From JBCCRH01 sp039208045 (lineage in GTDB: Bacteria > Bacteroidota > Bacteroidia > Chitinophagales > Saprospiraceae), in NCBI GenBank assembly GCA_039208045.1, contig JBCCRH010000093.1, positions 1 through 15,792 on the forward strand: a DNA stretch of 15,792 nt, written 5' to 3'. A model generated the notes under the pieces. The model worked only from the letters and a program-made list of their open reading frames with translations. It ran no database searches and was not told the DNA's origin. This document shows, in pieces, positions 1 to 7,893 of this stretch; positions within the stretch are counted from its first letter, which is position 1; each line of letters opens with the position of its first letter. The translations under genes and the position numbers were made by a program.

Positions 1-791
1 CCTGCACCAGATATACTACATCCTAGTGCGCCATTTTGTAGCGCCGCATCTTTTACTTCCTGAAAATGTGGGATAAGCTGCGCTCGTTGAGGCTCAATAA
101 TTACATCTTTTAGAGAGCGTCCGATTAGTTCAATGTTCTCTTGGTAGAGTCCAATAATTAATCCTGCCAAGTTGCCACTCTGTGTGATTACTTTCTCTAA
201 GGATACCTGATCACTTAATACCTCTCTAGCATGTTTAGTAAGCACCTTTACATCAGGATGAATAACGGATACGTGGATGCCTTTAGGTATAGGCAGTCGG
301 TGCACATCCAAGTCTTTATTACTTCTTATTAATAGCATACCGCCTATTAGAGATGGCCCCACATTATCGGCATGATAAGCCCCATCAGCAATCTGCTCTC
401 CTAATACGGCAAAGGGAAGTAATTCTCTTTTGGTAAGTGGTCGCTTTAGTAGTTCATTGATCGCCATCACTCCAGCTGCTGCACTTGCCGCACTTGAGCC
501 CAGCCCACTTCCAAAAGGCATCTTCTTATGAATTTCTAATTTAATTCCTCGCTCCGCTTCGCCCAAGTGCTCCAACAATTTTTGGGCGGCATAGCCCGCT
601 GTATTTTTTTCAACCTCATAGGGTAACTTTCCTTTTGCCCCAGTTATTTTCGTAATCTTCAAACCTTTGCTGTCACTAAATCGGGCAATGATTTCATCCC
701 CTGGCTTTTCCAATGCAAAGCCCAGTATGTCATACCCTACAGCAACATTGGCTACACTTGCTGGTGCAAAAACTTTTATTCCTGCATTCAT
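1..791 (-). CDS. thrB: Homoserine kinase, 3'-truncated by window edge
   Basis: GHMP-family kinase that phosphorylates homoserine to O-phosphohomoserine with ATP, the step before threonine synthase. Translation from the ATG at 791 gives MNAGIKVFAPASVANVAVGYD, the usual GHMP N-terminus. The ATP-binding loop PFGSGLGSSAA lies at residues 92-102, and the read ends in the C-terminal glycine motif SISGAG. 263 codons are visible; the family is about 300-310 residues, so roughly 40 C-terminal residues lie beyond position 1. The gene starts 18 bases after the thrA stop and has a purine-rich AAGGAAAG ribosome-binding site, so it is very probably cotranscribed with thrA. thrC is the expected next gene but is outside the window. 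Family and motif are read directly from the sequence; cotranscription is inferred from spacing. Confidence 0.95.
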   Translation of the reverse strand, partial: MNAGIKVFAPASVANVAVGYDILGFALEKPGDEIIARFSDSKGLKITKITGAKGKLPYEVEKNTAGYAAQKLLEHLGEAERGIKLEIHKKMPFGSGLGSSAASAAAGVMAINELLKRPLTKRELLPFAVLGEQIADGAYHADNVGPSLIGGMLLIRSNKDLDVHRLPIPKGIHVSVIHPDVKVLTKHAREVLSDQVSLEKVITQSGNLAGLIIGLYQENIELIGRSLKDVIIEPQRAQLIPHFQEVKDAALQNGALGCSISGA

Positions 792-795
792 TTTG

Positions 796-803
796 CTTTC
801 CTT
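796..803 (-). promoter_or_regulatory. Ribosome-binding site of thrB
   Basis: On the minus strand AAGGAAAG ends four bases before the thrB ATG. It sits in the short thrA-thrB gap and supports the ATG at 791. Such purine-rich sites are not universal in Bacteroidota, so this is supporting evidence only. Confidence 0.5.
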
Positions 804-809
804 TTTCTT

Positions 810-3266
810 TTAACTCAAAAAATTTCCGATGGTGATAATTTCCGCAAAAACACCCGCTGCAGTCACAGCTGCTCCTGCCCCAGGGCCACGGACTACTAAA
901 GGACGATCTTTATAGCGCTCTGTTGTAAGAGCGATCATATTATCACTTCCACTTAGAAAATAGAAAGGACTATCTTGATCAACAGCCTCTAACCCTATGC
1001 TAGCCTTTCCGTTCGTTAGCTTTGCAATTATTCTAAGCACTTTTCCTTCGCTCGCAGCTTTCGCTCTTTGCTGTTCAAAAAGGCCATCAGCTTTTTTAAG
1101 TTCTTCTTTGAAATCTGAAATAGTTTCCGCAGCAAGACAGGCCTCAGGTAGAATACTCGCAATATGAATATCACTAGCCTCCATTTGAAGTCCAATTTCG
1201 CGTGCTAGGATAAGTAGTTTTCTGCTTACATCTTTGCCACTTAGATCAACGCGAGGATCTGGTTCGGTGTAACCTAGTTGCTGTGCCTGATCTACTATTT
1301 CGCTAAAGCTCGTGCTTTCATTAAAGTTGTTAAAGATAAAAGATAGGGAGCCAGACAGTACCCCTTCAATTTTCTGAATCTGATCACCACTATTAATTAA
1401 GTCATTTAGCGTTGAAATAACAGGTAGGCCTGCACCAACATTAGTTTCATAAGCAAACTGAACGCCTCGCTTCTGAGCAATAGTCTTCAATCTTGTATAT
1501 TGAAGCATGGTAGAGGAAGCTGCAATCTTATTCGGAGTAGAAATGGAAATACTAGCATCCAAAATTGCTTCATAGTGCTTTGGTATCTCTGAGCTTGCGG
1601 TATTATCTAAGAAAATCGAATTTTCTAAATTGAGCGACTTCATCTGATCAATAAATCGCTTAATACTCATCTTTTCACTAGAGGCCTTGAGTTGAGTTTC
1701 CCATTTATCTAGGTCAATCCCCGATGCATCAAAGACCATGTGCTTGCTATTAGCTAATCCGACTACCTTCAGCTCTAAGGCTCGTTTTTCTTTTAAAAAC
1801 TGGCTATGCTCTTTTATCTGCTCAATCAGTGTACTTCCAATTAGTCCAACACCAGTCATAAACAAATGAAACTGCTTCGTATCAGATAGGAAGAAGGCTT
1901 CATGCAGCGCATTAAGTGCTTTGGCTTCATCAGGCCGATTAATAACTACTGATATGTTTAACTCCGATGAGCCCTGTGCAATAGCCACTGTGTTAATCCC
2001 GTTCTTCCCGAGTCCATTAAATAGCCTTCCTGCAATACCTGGCTGGTAGCGCATATTTTCTCCAATGACCGCTACGACAGAGAGGTCTAATTCCGTTTTG
2101 ATCGGGTCAACAACACCCATTTGCATCTCATATTCGAATTCTTTTTTAACAGCATGCTTTGCGTCTTCTGCTAGTTTGGGCTGAACCGCAAAACTGATAG
2201 CATGTTCTGATGACCCTTGAGTAATCAGAATGATATTGACACCTGCTCTAGCTAGAGAACTAAACAGGCGGCCAGCAATGCCTGGTACTCCGAATAATCC
2301 ACTACCCTGAAGTGTGAGTAATGCTATTTGCCCAATAGAGGAAATGCCTTTCACCGGTCTTCCATTGGGGTCAGGAGTAGAAGAAATGAGCGTTCCTTCA
2401 AAAGTTGGATTAAAAGTATTTTTAATATAAAGTGGGATGCCTTTTTGTAATGCAGGCTGAAGAGTAGGAGGGTAGATGACCTTTGCACCAAAGTGAGACA
2501 TTTCCATCGCTTCCGCATATGTCATGGATGGAATCGTAAATGCCTTTTTTACTTTCCTTGGGTCAGCGGTCAATACACCGTCTACATCCGTCCATATTTC
2601 GATAGTAGTTGCGCCTAGTCCAGCTGCAAGGAGCGAAGCGGTATAATCAGAACCTCCTCTACCAAGCGTAGTAGTGAGTCCCCCTTTTGCGGAAGCAACA
2701 AAACCGGTTACCACTTGTACTGCCGGATGCTCATCATAGTAGGCCTTAATTTTTCGATAGGTAAGCTCCAAGTCTACTTTGGCTGAGCTAAACGACTTGT
2801 CTGTTTTGATGACCTTCCTTGCGTCTAGGTATTGTGTATCAATTCCACTTTGCTGTAGAACGTTTGCTATGATAAAAGCGCTATTGCGTTCTCCAAAGCT
2901 GAGTACATAATCCATCGTACGCAGAGAGGCTTCTCGCACTAGAAAAACACCATATAGTAGATTTTTTAAGACCTCATGATTTCTTTCCAACTCAGGAACG
3001 ACTTTTTGAAGGTATTCTTCTGATAGGAGTGCTTTTGCCGCTTCAAAATGACGATTGCTAAAATGCTCCACTTTTTCAAAGTATGCTTCTTTGCCTGCGG
3101 CAGCGAGTTGACTCATTTCAATAAGGCTATCGGTTACACCACCGAATGCAGAAAATACGACTGTAAACTTTTCACCTTTGGCATAATAGTCTTTTAGAAT
3201 CTCTACAATTCCTTGGATACGTTCAGGGGTCGCTACGGAAGAGCCCCCAAATTTTAATACTTTCAT
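810..3266 (-). CDS. thrA: Bifunctional aspartokinase / homoserine dehydrogenase
   Basis: Fused cytoplasmic enzyme carrying out the first step (aspartate to aspartyl phosphate) and third step (aspartate semialdehyde to homoserine) of the threonine/methionine branch. The 818 residues match the usual ThrA size. Kinase domain, about 1-295: KFGGSS at 5-10, SFGERNSA at 123-130, GRGGSDYTA at 202-210 and WTDVDG at 225-230. Two ACT regulatory repeats follow, each with PGIAGRLF (328-335 and 409-416). The dehydrogenase starts near 465 with the nucleotide loop GVGLIG (472-477), then STPNK with the conserved Lys at 580, ETNVGAGLP (607-615), and DVSRK carrying the expected catalytic Asp679 and Lys683. No key residue is missing. 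ACT domains normally mean feedback inhibition by threonine (family knowledge). The 159-base upstream gap shows no clear Thr/Ile leader peptide. It is followed at 18 bases by thrB. Confidence 0.97.
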   Translation of the reverse strand: MKVLKFGGSSVATPERIQGIVEILKDYYAKGEKFTVVFSAFGGVTDSLIEMSQLAAAGKEAYFEKVEHFSNRHFEAAKALLSEEYLQKVVPELERNHEVLKNLLYGVFLVREASLRTMDYVLSFGERNSAFIIANVLQQSGIDTQYLDARKVIKTDKSFSSAKVDLELTYRKIKAYYDEHPAVQVVTGFVASAKGGLTTTLGRGGSDYTASLLAAGLGATTIEIWTDVDGVLTADPRKVKKAFTIPSMTYAEAMEMSHFGAKVIYPPTLQPALQKGIPLYIKNTFNPTFEGTLISSTPDPNGRPVKGISSIGQIALLTLQGSGLFGVPGIAGRLFSSLARAGVNIILITQGSSEHAISFAVQPKLAEDAKHAVKKEFEYEMQMGVVDPIKTELDLSVVAVIGENMRYQPGIAGRLFNGLGKNGINTVAIAQGSSELNISVVINRPDEAKALNALHEAFFLSDTKQFHLFMTGVGLIGSTLIEQIKEHSQFLKEKRALELKVVGLANSKHMVFDASGIDLDKWETQLKASSEKMSIKRFIDQMKSLNLENSIFLDNTASSEIPKHYEAILDASISISTPNKIAASSTMLQYTRLKTIAQKRGVQFAYETNVGAGLPVISTLNDLINSGDQIQKIEGVLSGSLSFIFNNFNESTSFSEIVDQAQQLGYTEPDPRVDLSGKDVSRKLLILAREIGLQMEASDIHIASILPEACLAAETISDFKEELKKADGLFEQQRAKAASEGKVLRIIAKLTNGKASIGLEAVDQDSPFYFLSGSDNMIALTTERYKDRPLVVRGPGAGAAVTAAGVFAEIITIGNFLS

Positions 3267-3417
3267 TTTAGGGATAATTGTTAGTTCAAGTTTAAATAGA
3301 AATGGAGCTATCCAGTACTATGAGATTTATCTGAGTAGCAAATTTTGGTTGAAACAAATTTGGCTAGAACCCTATGGTAATGAGCTGTAAAAGTATTTAA
3401 TAATTGAAAATTCGAAG

Positions 3418-3437
3418 AATAAAAATCAGGCTGATTT
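3418..3437 (-). terminator. Weak hairpin plus T-run at the end of ybeY
   Basis: On the minus strand AAATCAGCCTGATTTTT (palindrome core 3423-3437) overlaps the ybeY stop codon and is followed by a short T-rich run. The stem is six or seven A/T-rich pairs around a tiny loop, so it is a weak terminator at best. It lies about 150 bases upstream of thrA and could partly separate the two transcription units. Confidence 0.25.
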
Positions 3438-3884
3438 GAGCTGAGCTAATAGACGGAGACTTTTTTCTTCCGCTTCTCGCATATTTGACGCTTGTTTTGG
3501 TGTCTTATCAAGAAGGCCGCAAAGATGTAACACTCCATGAATTACCACACGATGAAATTCTTGCTGAAAATCAACACCTAAAGTTTTAGCATTATCTTCC
3601 ACTCTGTCGATACTGATAAAAATATCACTTTCTATATTGGGAGACTCTGCATAAGGAAAAGTTATAATGTCAGTTAGCGTATTATGATTGAGGTAAGTGA
3701 GGTTGATTTGATAGAGGTAGTCATCTGAGCAAAGTATATAATTGATAAAGGAAAGCTGGTGGTTATACTGCTCAATTACTTGTAAAATCCATCTTTGTAA
3801 AAGGATTTCATCTTCGATGTGAAAATTAATTCCTTCTGAGAAGAATTGGATGGCTGAAGTAGGTGTGGGATCTTGATTAGCTAT
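3426..3884 (-). CDS. ybeY: YbeY-type rRNA maturation endoribonuclease with no canonical start codon
   Basis: Single-strand-specific endoribonuclease acting in 16S rRNA 3'-end maturation and ribosome quality control. The translation contains LNHNTLTDIITFPY, the typical YbeY core motif, and then HGVLHLCGLLD. The classical HGxLHLxGYDH motif has three His metal ligands; here the third is Asp, as I recall is usual in Bacteroidota. The protein ends EEKSLRLLAQLKSA before the TGA at 3426-3428. Family-like sequence begins at IQFFSEGINF (ATC at 3849-3851), giving 141 residues, a normal length. The frame is open up to a stop at 3909-3911, yet holds no ATG, GTG, TTG or CTG in its N-terminal part. The boundary given here uses ATA at 3882-3884, one base after the stop of the upstream RsbW-like gene. 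ATC at 3851 is the alternative. Family call is firm; start is uncertain. Confidence 0.85.
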   Translation of the reverse strand: MANQDPTPTSAIQFFSEGINFHIEDEILLQRWILQVIEQYNHQLSFINYILCSDDYLYQINLTYLNHNTLTDIITFPYAESPNIESDIFISIDRVEDNAKTLGVDFQQEFHRVVIHGVLHLCGLLDKTPKQASNMREAEEKSLRLLAQLKSA

Positions 3885-3885
3885 C

Positions 3886-4290
3886 TTAGTCGATATTGAA
3901 GTGGATTTCTACAGTGCTTCCATTATTAAAGAAGCGAACCCGATCAGAAAGTTGGTGAATTAGAAATACTCCTCGGCCACCTATTTTTAAGATATTCTCT
4001 GGAGCAGTTGGGTCAGGCAAATTTCGATAATCAAAGCCTCTCCCTTCATCTGATACTCGGAAGGAGAGCCCTCTATTCCGCTTTTCACAATGAATTTTTA
4101 CTGATTTCGTTTCGTCTTTATGATTGCCATGGATGATGGCGTTGTTTACGGCTTCGGTGAGACTGATCAAAATATTGCCGTATCGATCTGGACTAATTTT
4201 GTAATCTTGAATAACGTTCTCTAAGAATGCTTCTACTTGCGAAACATTTCGTGGGTTAGAAGAAAGTTGGAGCATAGTTTTTGAACTCAT
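3886..4290 (-). CDS. RsbW-like ATP-binding protein (anti-sigma factor / serine kinase family)
   Basis: Small GHKL-fold (HATPase_c_2) protein of 134 residues, the size of RsbW/SpoIIAB-type anti-sigma factors, which bind a sigma factor or phosphorylate a STAS antagonist. Visible motifs in order: N-box EAVNNAIIHGN (46-56) with the Mg-binding Asn50, G1 box DEGRGFD (81-87), and G2 box GGRGVFLIHQL (104-114). There is no transmembrane segment, so it should be cytoplasmic. The start at 4290 gives MSSKTMLQLSSNPRN; Met6 is a possible alternative. It lies between the DUF4175-like gene and ybeY, same strand, with ybeY following directly. No STAS protein, PP2C phosphatase or sigma factor is visible in the window, so its partner is unknown. 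Fold is confident; regulatory target is not. Confidence 0.9.
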   Translation of the reverse strand: MSSKTMLQLSSNPRNVSQVEAFLENVIQDYKISPDRYGNILISLTEAVNNAIIHGNHKDETKSVKIHCEKRNRGLSFRVSDEGRGFDYRNLPDPTAPENILKIGGRGVFLIHQLSDRVRFFNNGSTVEIHFNID

Positions 4291-4336
4291 TTCGTTAAGC
4301 CATTGTAAATTATCACAATTTTACAACAATTGCAAG

Positions 4337-4404
4337 AGCAGTGTTCCAAACAGAGTGACAGCGACCTGTTCCCAGCTCATGATTACTTTGTTTGGAACAC
4401 TGCT
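4337..4404. repeat. Perfect 16-bp inverted repeat with 36-base spacer
   Basis: AGCAGTGTTCCAAACA at 4337-4352 is the exact reverse complement of 4389-4404. The second arm begins three bases beyond the stop codon of the DUF4175-like gene in the minus-strand reading direction. The spacer (4353-4388) can form a small inner hairpin (ACAG/CTGT). No clear T-run follows, so it is not a classical intrinsic terminator. It may be an mRNA 3'-end structure, a processing site, or a protein-binding dyad upstream of the RsbW-like gene. A shorter A/T-rich dyad (TTGTAAA at 4303-4309, complement at 4320-4326) lies between it and that gene. Confidence 0.7.
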
Positions 4405-4407
4405 ATA

Positions 4408-7400
4408 TTATGACTCACTTTTTAAGTTTTTGAAGTATTCATCTACCAAAAACTTATAGTATGGCTTTAAAGAAGGAGATACAGACTTGTACATTTCTAC
4501 TTCCGCTTTCCGCTTTTTGATATACTCTTCCATAGAAGGAGGAAGGGCTCTTTCTTTTTGGCTACCCACCTCAGCCTTACGTTTCTGATCGAGTTCTCTT
4601 TGGCGCTCCGCTTTTTCATGCTGTAGCAAGCGAGTTAAGATTTCCTCTTGGCGCTTCAGCATTTCGTTAGTTAGCTTCTTGTTAACTAGGTCAGTCTCTA
4701 CTTTATCCATCTGCTCAATCAAATCCTCTAGTTCTTGACTCCCCTTACCCTGCTCTTTGAGCTTCTTACTTTTTTCTCGTAGTGCTTTTCGCAAAGCGGC
4801 TTGTTTAGCAGCCATTTGAGCAAATTCCTTGCTGGAACCTCCCATCCCTTTTTCTAATCCTTCCTTCATCTTCTTCATCTGCTCATTTAGGCCATCTTGC
4901 CCCTGGCTAATTTTATCACCGGGTTTCTGGCCATTTTTACCACTCTGGTTATTACCAGGGTTATTGCACATTTGCGCTCCAGGCATCATGCCCCCCATCT
5001 GCTGCTGCATCTGAGCCATTACTTCACTGAGCATAAGCGCAAGATCATTTACATTCGTCATCGTGCGCTGTTGGTGTTCACTAGCCTGTGGCTTTTTCCG
5101 TTCTTCTAAGTCTTCTAGGCTCTCGCGAATATTGCTTTTAATTTCAGTCACTTTCTCGGTTACAAAAGACTCAATTTGGAAAACGCGCTTGCTCAATGCA
5201 TGCAAGCTATCTTCTACCAGCCTAAAGTCATCCTTTAGTTTAAATTGATCTTGCACCAGTTCGGTATAACGTGGGGTGTTGACATTAGTCACTCCAAAAT
5301 TATCGATGAGCCCCTCCTGATCAAAAGATAGGCCAACTAGGTTTTCTAGTAGCTGACGCAGCGAAGCCATGTCCTCCTCCATCTGTTCCATCTCCCCTGA
5401 CTGCATCTGCATCTGCATCGCTGCGGCCATATCTTTCATTTTTTGAGAAGCCTTCTTCTGCGATTCAGATGCTTTACTATTCTGTTGTTGGTCTAGTTGC
5501 TCCTGGCTATCGTTTAAGTCTTCTTGAATATCTTCCATTTGCTCATCACGATCCGGCATATCTTTTGGATTTTCCAACTCCTCATTCTTCTTCTCCATTT
5601 CATCCATTTTCTCTTTCAGATCTTCAAATTCCTCATTGATCTCCTCCTGGTCTTTTTGAAGCTCCTCTTGTTCTTTTTCTCCTTTCTCCGTTTCTTCGCT
5701 CAGTTCTTCTTGTTTTTCTGCAAGCTCTTCCATTTTCTCAATAGCATCGGTCATCTCCTTCTCTAACTCTAATTGCTTCATCATTTCTAGCATTCTATCG
5801 AGTTCCATCTCTAGCTCCTCATCATTCATCTCAAAGTCTTCCATCATCTCTAGGGCCTCATCCTTTTCTAACTCCTGCATGAGTTCCTCGATCTTCTCCA
5901 TCAACTCTTGCATTTCCTCACTCATCACCTCCTCAAATAGCTCTTGCAGCTGTTCTTGCTTTTCCATGATTTGCTCTTCCGTTTCGGAGAACTCTTCCTG
6001 ATTTTGCAAGTTTTCTTCATAAGCCTGCTTGGCCTCTTCAATTTTATTCTCCAAATTCTTTTGGCGCTCCAACAGCTTTTCTAACTCTTTTTTATCCTGC
6101 CAATCTAGCTCTTTCTCTTGCAGCAACTTCTCCCGCATTTTCTTCATTTCTTGCTGAATATCCTTCGATTCTTTCAAGGCATTCATCAAGTTGTCCTTGA
6201 TCTTCTGATCATTCTCCTCTTCCATCTGCTCAAATTCATCAACAGTTGGCATCGCAAAAAGCATCGGGGCGGTACGTGCAGATTTACTACCATTTACTCC
6301 ATCGTTATCGTAAATTTCAAAATAGTAAGATACCTCATCACCCGGTTCCAGCGCGAGTTCATTCATGTCAAAGGTGTGCTCAAACTGAGCTTGTCGATTC
6401 TCTACTTTGCCAAGTGGAAGCACTACCGGTTCTGCTTGCTTACCACTCGCTTTCTTTATTTGATAGTTAAAGGACAATCTTCTGAGGCCGTAGTCATCAG
6501 AAGCTTCTCCTACAAAGAAGAGCAATTTATTTTCTGTGCTATCTTGAAACTTCTCTGCCTTGATCGTTGGGTACAAATCAGGAATTACCGTAATGGAATA
6601 GCTGATAGAATCTGCATTTGGCAATTGCTCATTCGAAATGAAAAGCTTGTATGGCGCATTGGATAAAGCTCGTTTCTTGTAGGTAAATAGCTCATCTGCA
6701 AATCGCTTAATAGGCTCTTCCTCTTTTTCTGCAAAGCGAATGGCAATAGCATCTGTATTTTGAGCATTAAACACCCAATCAATGTTGGTACCAACAGGAA
6801 CTACTAGATCGCCAATGCTCTCTAGCTTCTCATCTTTGCGCAAGGTATAAGCAGGATAATCTAAATCCACTTCGAACCCTAGCACATTCGGTTTTTTCAG
6901 TACATCAAGAGTAAATGACTCAGAGGAAATAGAGCTAGAAAAAATTCTAAATTCCGTTTCTTTCTGAACATTACTAAACGTGTAAGAAAATTTATTTTTA
7001 GCGTCCTTATTTAATCGATATTGGTAGTTATCTACCTCAATAAACACTTCATTCGGCAGTTGCGTACCTTCTACCTTCACTGAGATGGGAAAATCTTCAA
7101 ATTGGATAACAGATAAGTCTTCTTGCTCCAGCGAAAAAGAGAAAGGAGCTGGTTTTTCAAACTCCTTGCTGTTGTTGATCAAACGATTGGTACTGTCTGT
7201 AATAACCCGTGGGGCTGCAATTAAAATAAAAAGCAATAAAAGGAGGGGAGGTAGAGCGTAGCGCAAATATTTTCTGTTCTTAGAAAGATCAATCGCCTTT
7301 TTAAAGGGAACCACTTTGATCTCTTCCGACTTCTGGTTGATACTTGCTAGGATAAGTGCCCTTTGATCTACTTGATCAGATTGATGCTTTAGCTGTAACA

Positions 7401-7740
7401 CATTGAGCAATTTATCTTTTACATCTCCGAAATGAGAACCGATAATTTCAGCCGCCTTTTCATGAGAGATAACTGCTCCCAGCCGAAAATAACGTGTTAG
7501 TGGGAGGAGCACCCAGCCCGCTAGTGCTGCAGCACTTACTCCAAGAAAAGAGAAGAATAACAGCTTGCGCATCCCCGTCTTAAAATAAAACTGATGCTCT
7601 AATAAATTCATTGCCAAAAACAGAAGGAGAATGAGTCCCACACTGTAAAGGGCACCCCTTATCAGCTGATTGATGTAGTATTTGCGAATGAATTGATCTA
7701 GTTTTTCAACTAGCAGTCGGTAATTATCTTTCTTTGCCAT
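4408..7740 (-). CDS. DUF4175-like membrane-anchored giant coiled-coil protein
   Basis: 1110-residue protein resembling the Bacteroidota DUF4175 family, whose function I do not know. Two hydrophobic segments lie near 27-47 and 60-83 and a third near 160-177, preceded by the basic stretch KNRKYLR. By the positive-inside rule this would leave about 930 residues outside the cytoplasmic membrane. Residues about 180-490 look like beta-rich domains (VDLDYPAYTLRKDEK; DDYGLRRLSFNYQIK). From about 497 to 790 the chain is almost entirely Glu, Gln, Met, Lys and Leu in heptad-like order, a long acidic coiled coil. A Met/Gln/Gly/Asn-rich linker (QMQQQMGGMMPGAQM) follows, then a second charged helical part and the C-terminus YKFLVDEYFKNLKSES. 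It precedes the RsbW-like gene and ybeY on the same strand. The topology is inferred. A shape similar to structural or tethering proteins does not prove such a role. Confidence 0.8.
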   Translation of the reverse strand: MAKKDNYRLLVEKLDQFIRKYYINQLIRGALYSVGLILLLFLAMNLLEHQFYFKTGMRKLLFFSFLGVSAAALAGWVLLPLTRYFRLGAVISHEKAAEIIGSHFGDVKDKLLNVLQLKHQSDQVDQRALILASINQKSEEIKVVPFKKAIDLSKNRKYLRYALPPLLLLLFILIAAPRVITDSTNRLINNSKEFEKPAPFSFSLEQEDLSVIQFEDFPISVKVEGTQLPNEVFIEVDNYQYRLNKDAKNKFSYTFSNVQKETEFRIFSSSISSESFTLDVLKKPNVLGFEVDLDYPAYTLRKDEKLESIGDLVVPVGTNIDWVFNAQNTDAIAIRFAEKEEEPIKRFADELFTYKKRALSNAPYKLFISNEQLPNADSISYSITVIPDLYPTIKAEKFQDSTENKLLFFVGEASDDYGLRRLSFNYQIKKASGKQAEPVVLPLGKVENRQAQFEHTFDMNELALEPGDEVSYYFEIYDNDGVNGSKSARTAPMLFAMPTVDEFEQMEEENDQKIKDNLMNALKESKDIQQEMKKMREKLLQEKELDWQDKKELEKLLERQKNLENKIEEAKQAYEENLQNQEEFSETEEQIMEKQEQLQELFEEVMSEEMQELMEKIEELMQELEKDEALEMMEDFEMNDEELEMELDRMLEMMKQLELEKEMTDAIEKMEELAEKQEELSEETEKGEKEQEELQKDQEEINEEFEDLKEKMDEMEKKNEELENPKDMPDRDEQMEDIQEDLNDSQEQLDQQQNSKASESQKKASQKMKDMAAAMQMQMQSGEMEQMEEDMASLRQLLENLVGLSFDQEGLIDNFGVTNVNTPRYTELVQDQFKLKDDFRLVEDSLHALSKRVFQIESFVTEKVTEIKSNIRESLEDLEERKKPQASEHQQRTMTNVNDLALMLSEVMAQMQQQMGGMMPGAQMCNNPGNNQSGKNGQKPGDKISQGQDGLNEQMKKMKEGLEKGMGGSSKEFAQMAAKQAALRKALREKSKKLKEQGKGSQELEDLIEQMDKVETDLVNKKLTNEMLKRQEEILTRLLQHEKAERQRELDQKRKAEVGSQKERALPPSMEEYIKKRKAEVEMYKSVSPSLKPYYKFLVDEYFKNLKSES

Positions 7741-7800
7741 TAAGCATTGTTTTTAACTTGAGTTTGGCTTTTGTGGTCAGTAGAGGAGCAAATTGGAAAA

Positions 7801-7886
7801 TAGAAAGGAAAAGCAAGAATGTCAAGCTACGGATTGTTAAAAGACAATGATTTAACGCTCAACATACTCATAATCTTTCCTTTCTA
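7801..7886. repeat. 11-bp perfect inverted repeat enclosing an inner hairpin
   Basis: TAGAAAGGAAA at 7801-7811 is the exact reverse complement of 7876-7886, and a few A-T pairs continue beyond one mismatch. Within the 64-base spacer GTTAAA (7836-7841) pairs with TTTAAC (7851-7856). The element fills the gap between the M1 peptidase gene and the DUF4175-like gene, starting a few bases after the peptidase stop in the minus-strand direction. It could be a long-loop transcription end, a leader structure of the DUF4175-like gene, or chance pairing of purine and pyrimidine runs. No T-run typical of an intrinsic terminator follows. Confidence 0.5.
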
Positions 7887-7893
7887 CTTTTAT

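Noticed and set aside
3267..3425. Threonine/isoleucine attenuator or riboswitch ahead of thrA
   Set aside because: I looked for a leader peptide rich in Thr or Ile codons and for competing hairpins and saw none; the gap is plain A/T-rich sequence with loose AAATTT repeats.
4337..4404. Invertible promoter or recombinase crossover site
   Set aside because: The 36-base spacer is too short to carry an invertible promoter, and no recombinase gene is in the window.
5401..5420. Hexanucleotide tandem repeat (CATCTG/TGCATC units)
   Set aside because: It is only three units, codes Met-Gln repeats within a Met/Gln-rich linker, and is in frame; too short to be called a variable repeat locus.
6118..6666. 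182-residue plus-strand open frame opposite the DUF4175-like gene
   Set aside because: It is an antisense shadow of the Glu/Lys-rich coding sequence, giving Leu/Phe/His-rich nonsense with no family motif.
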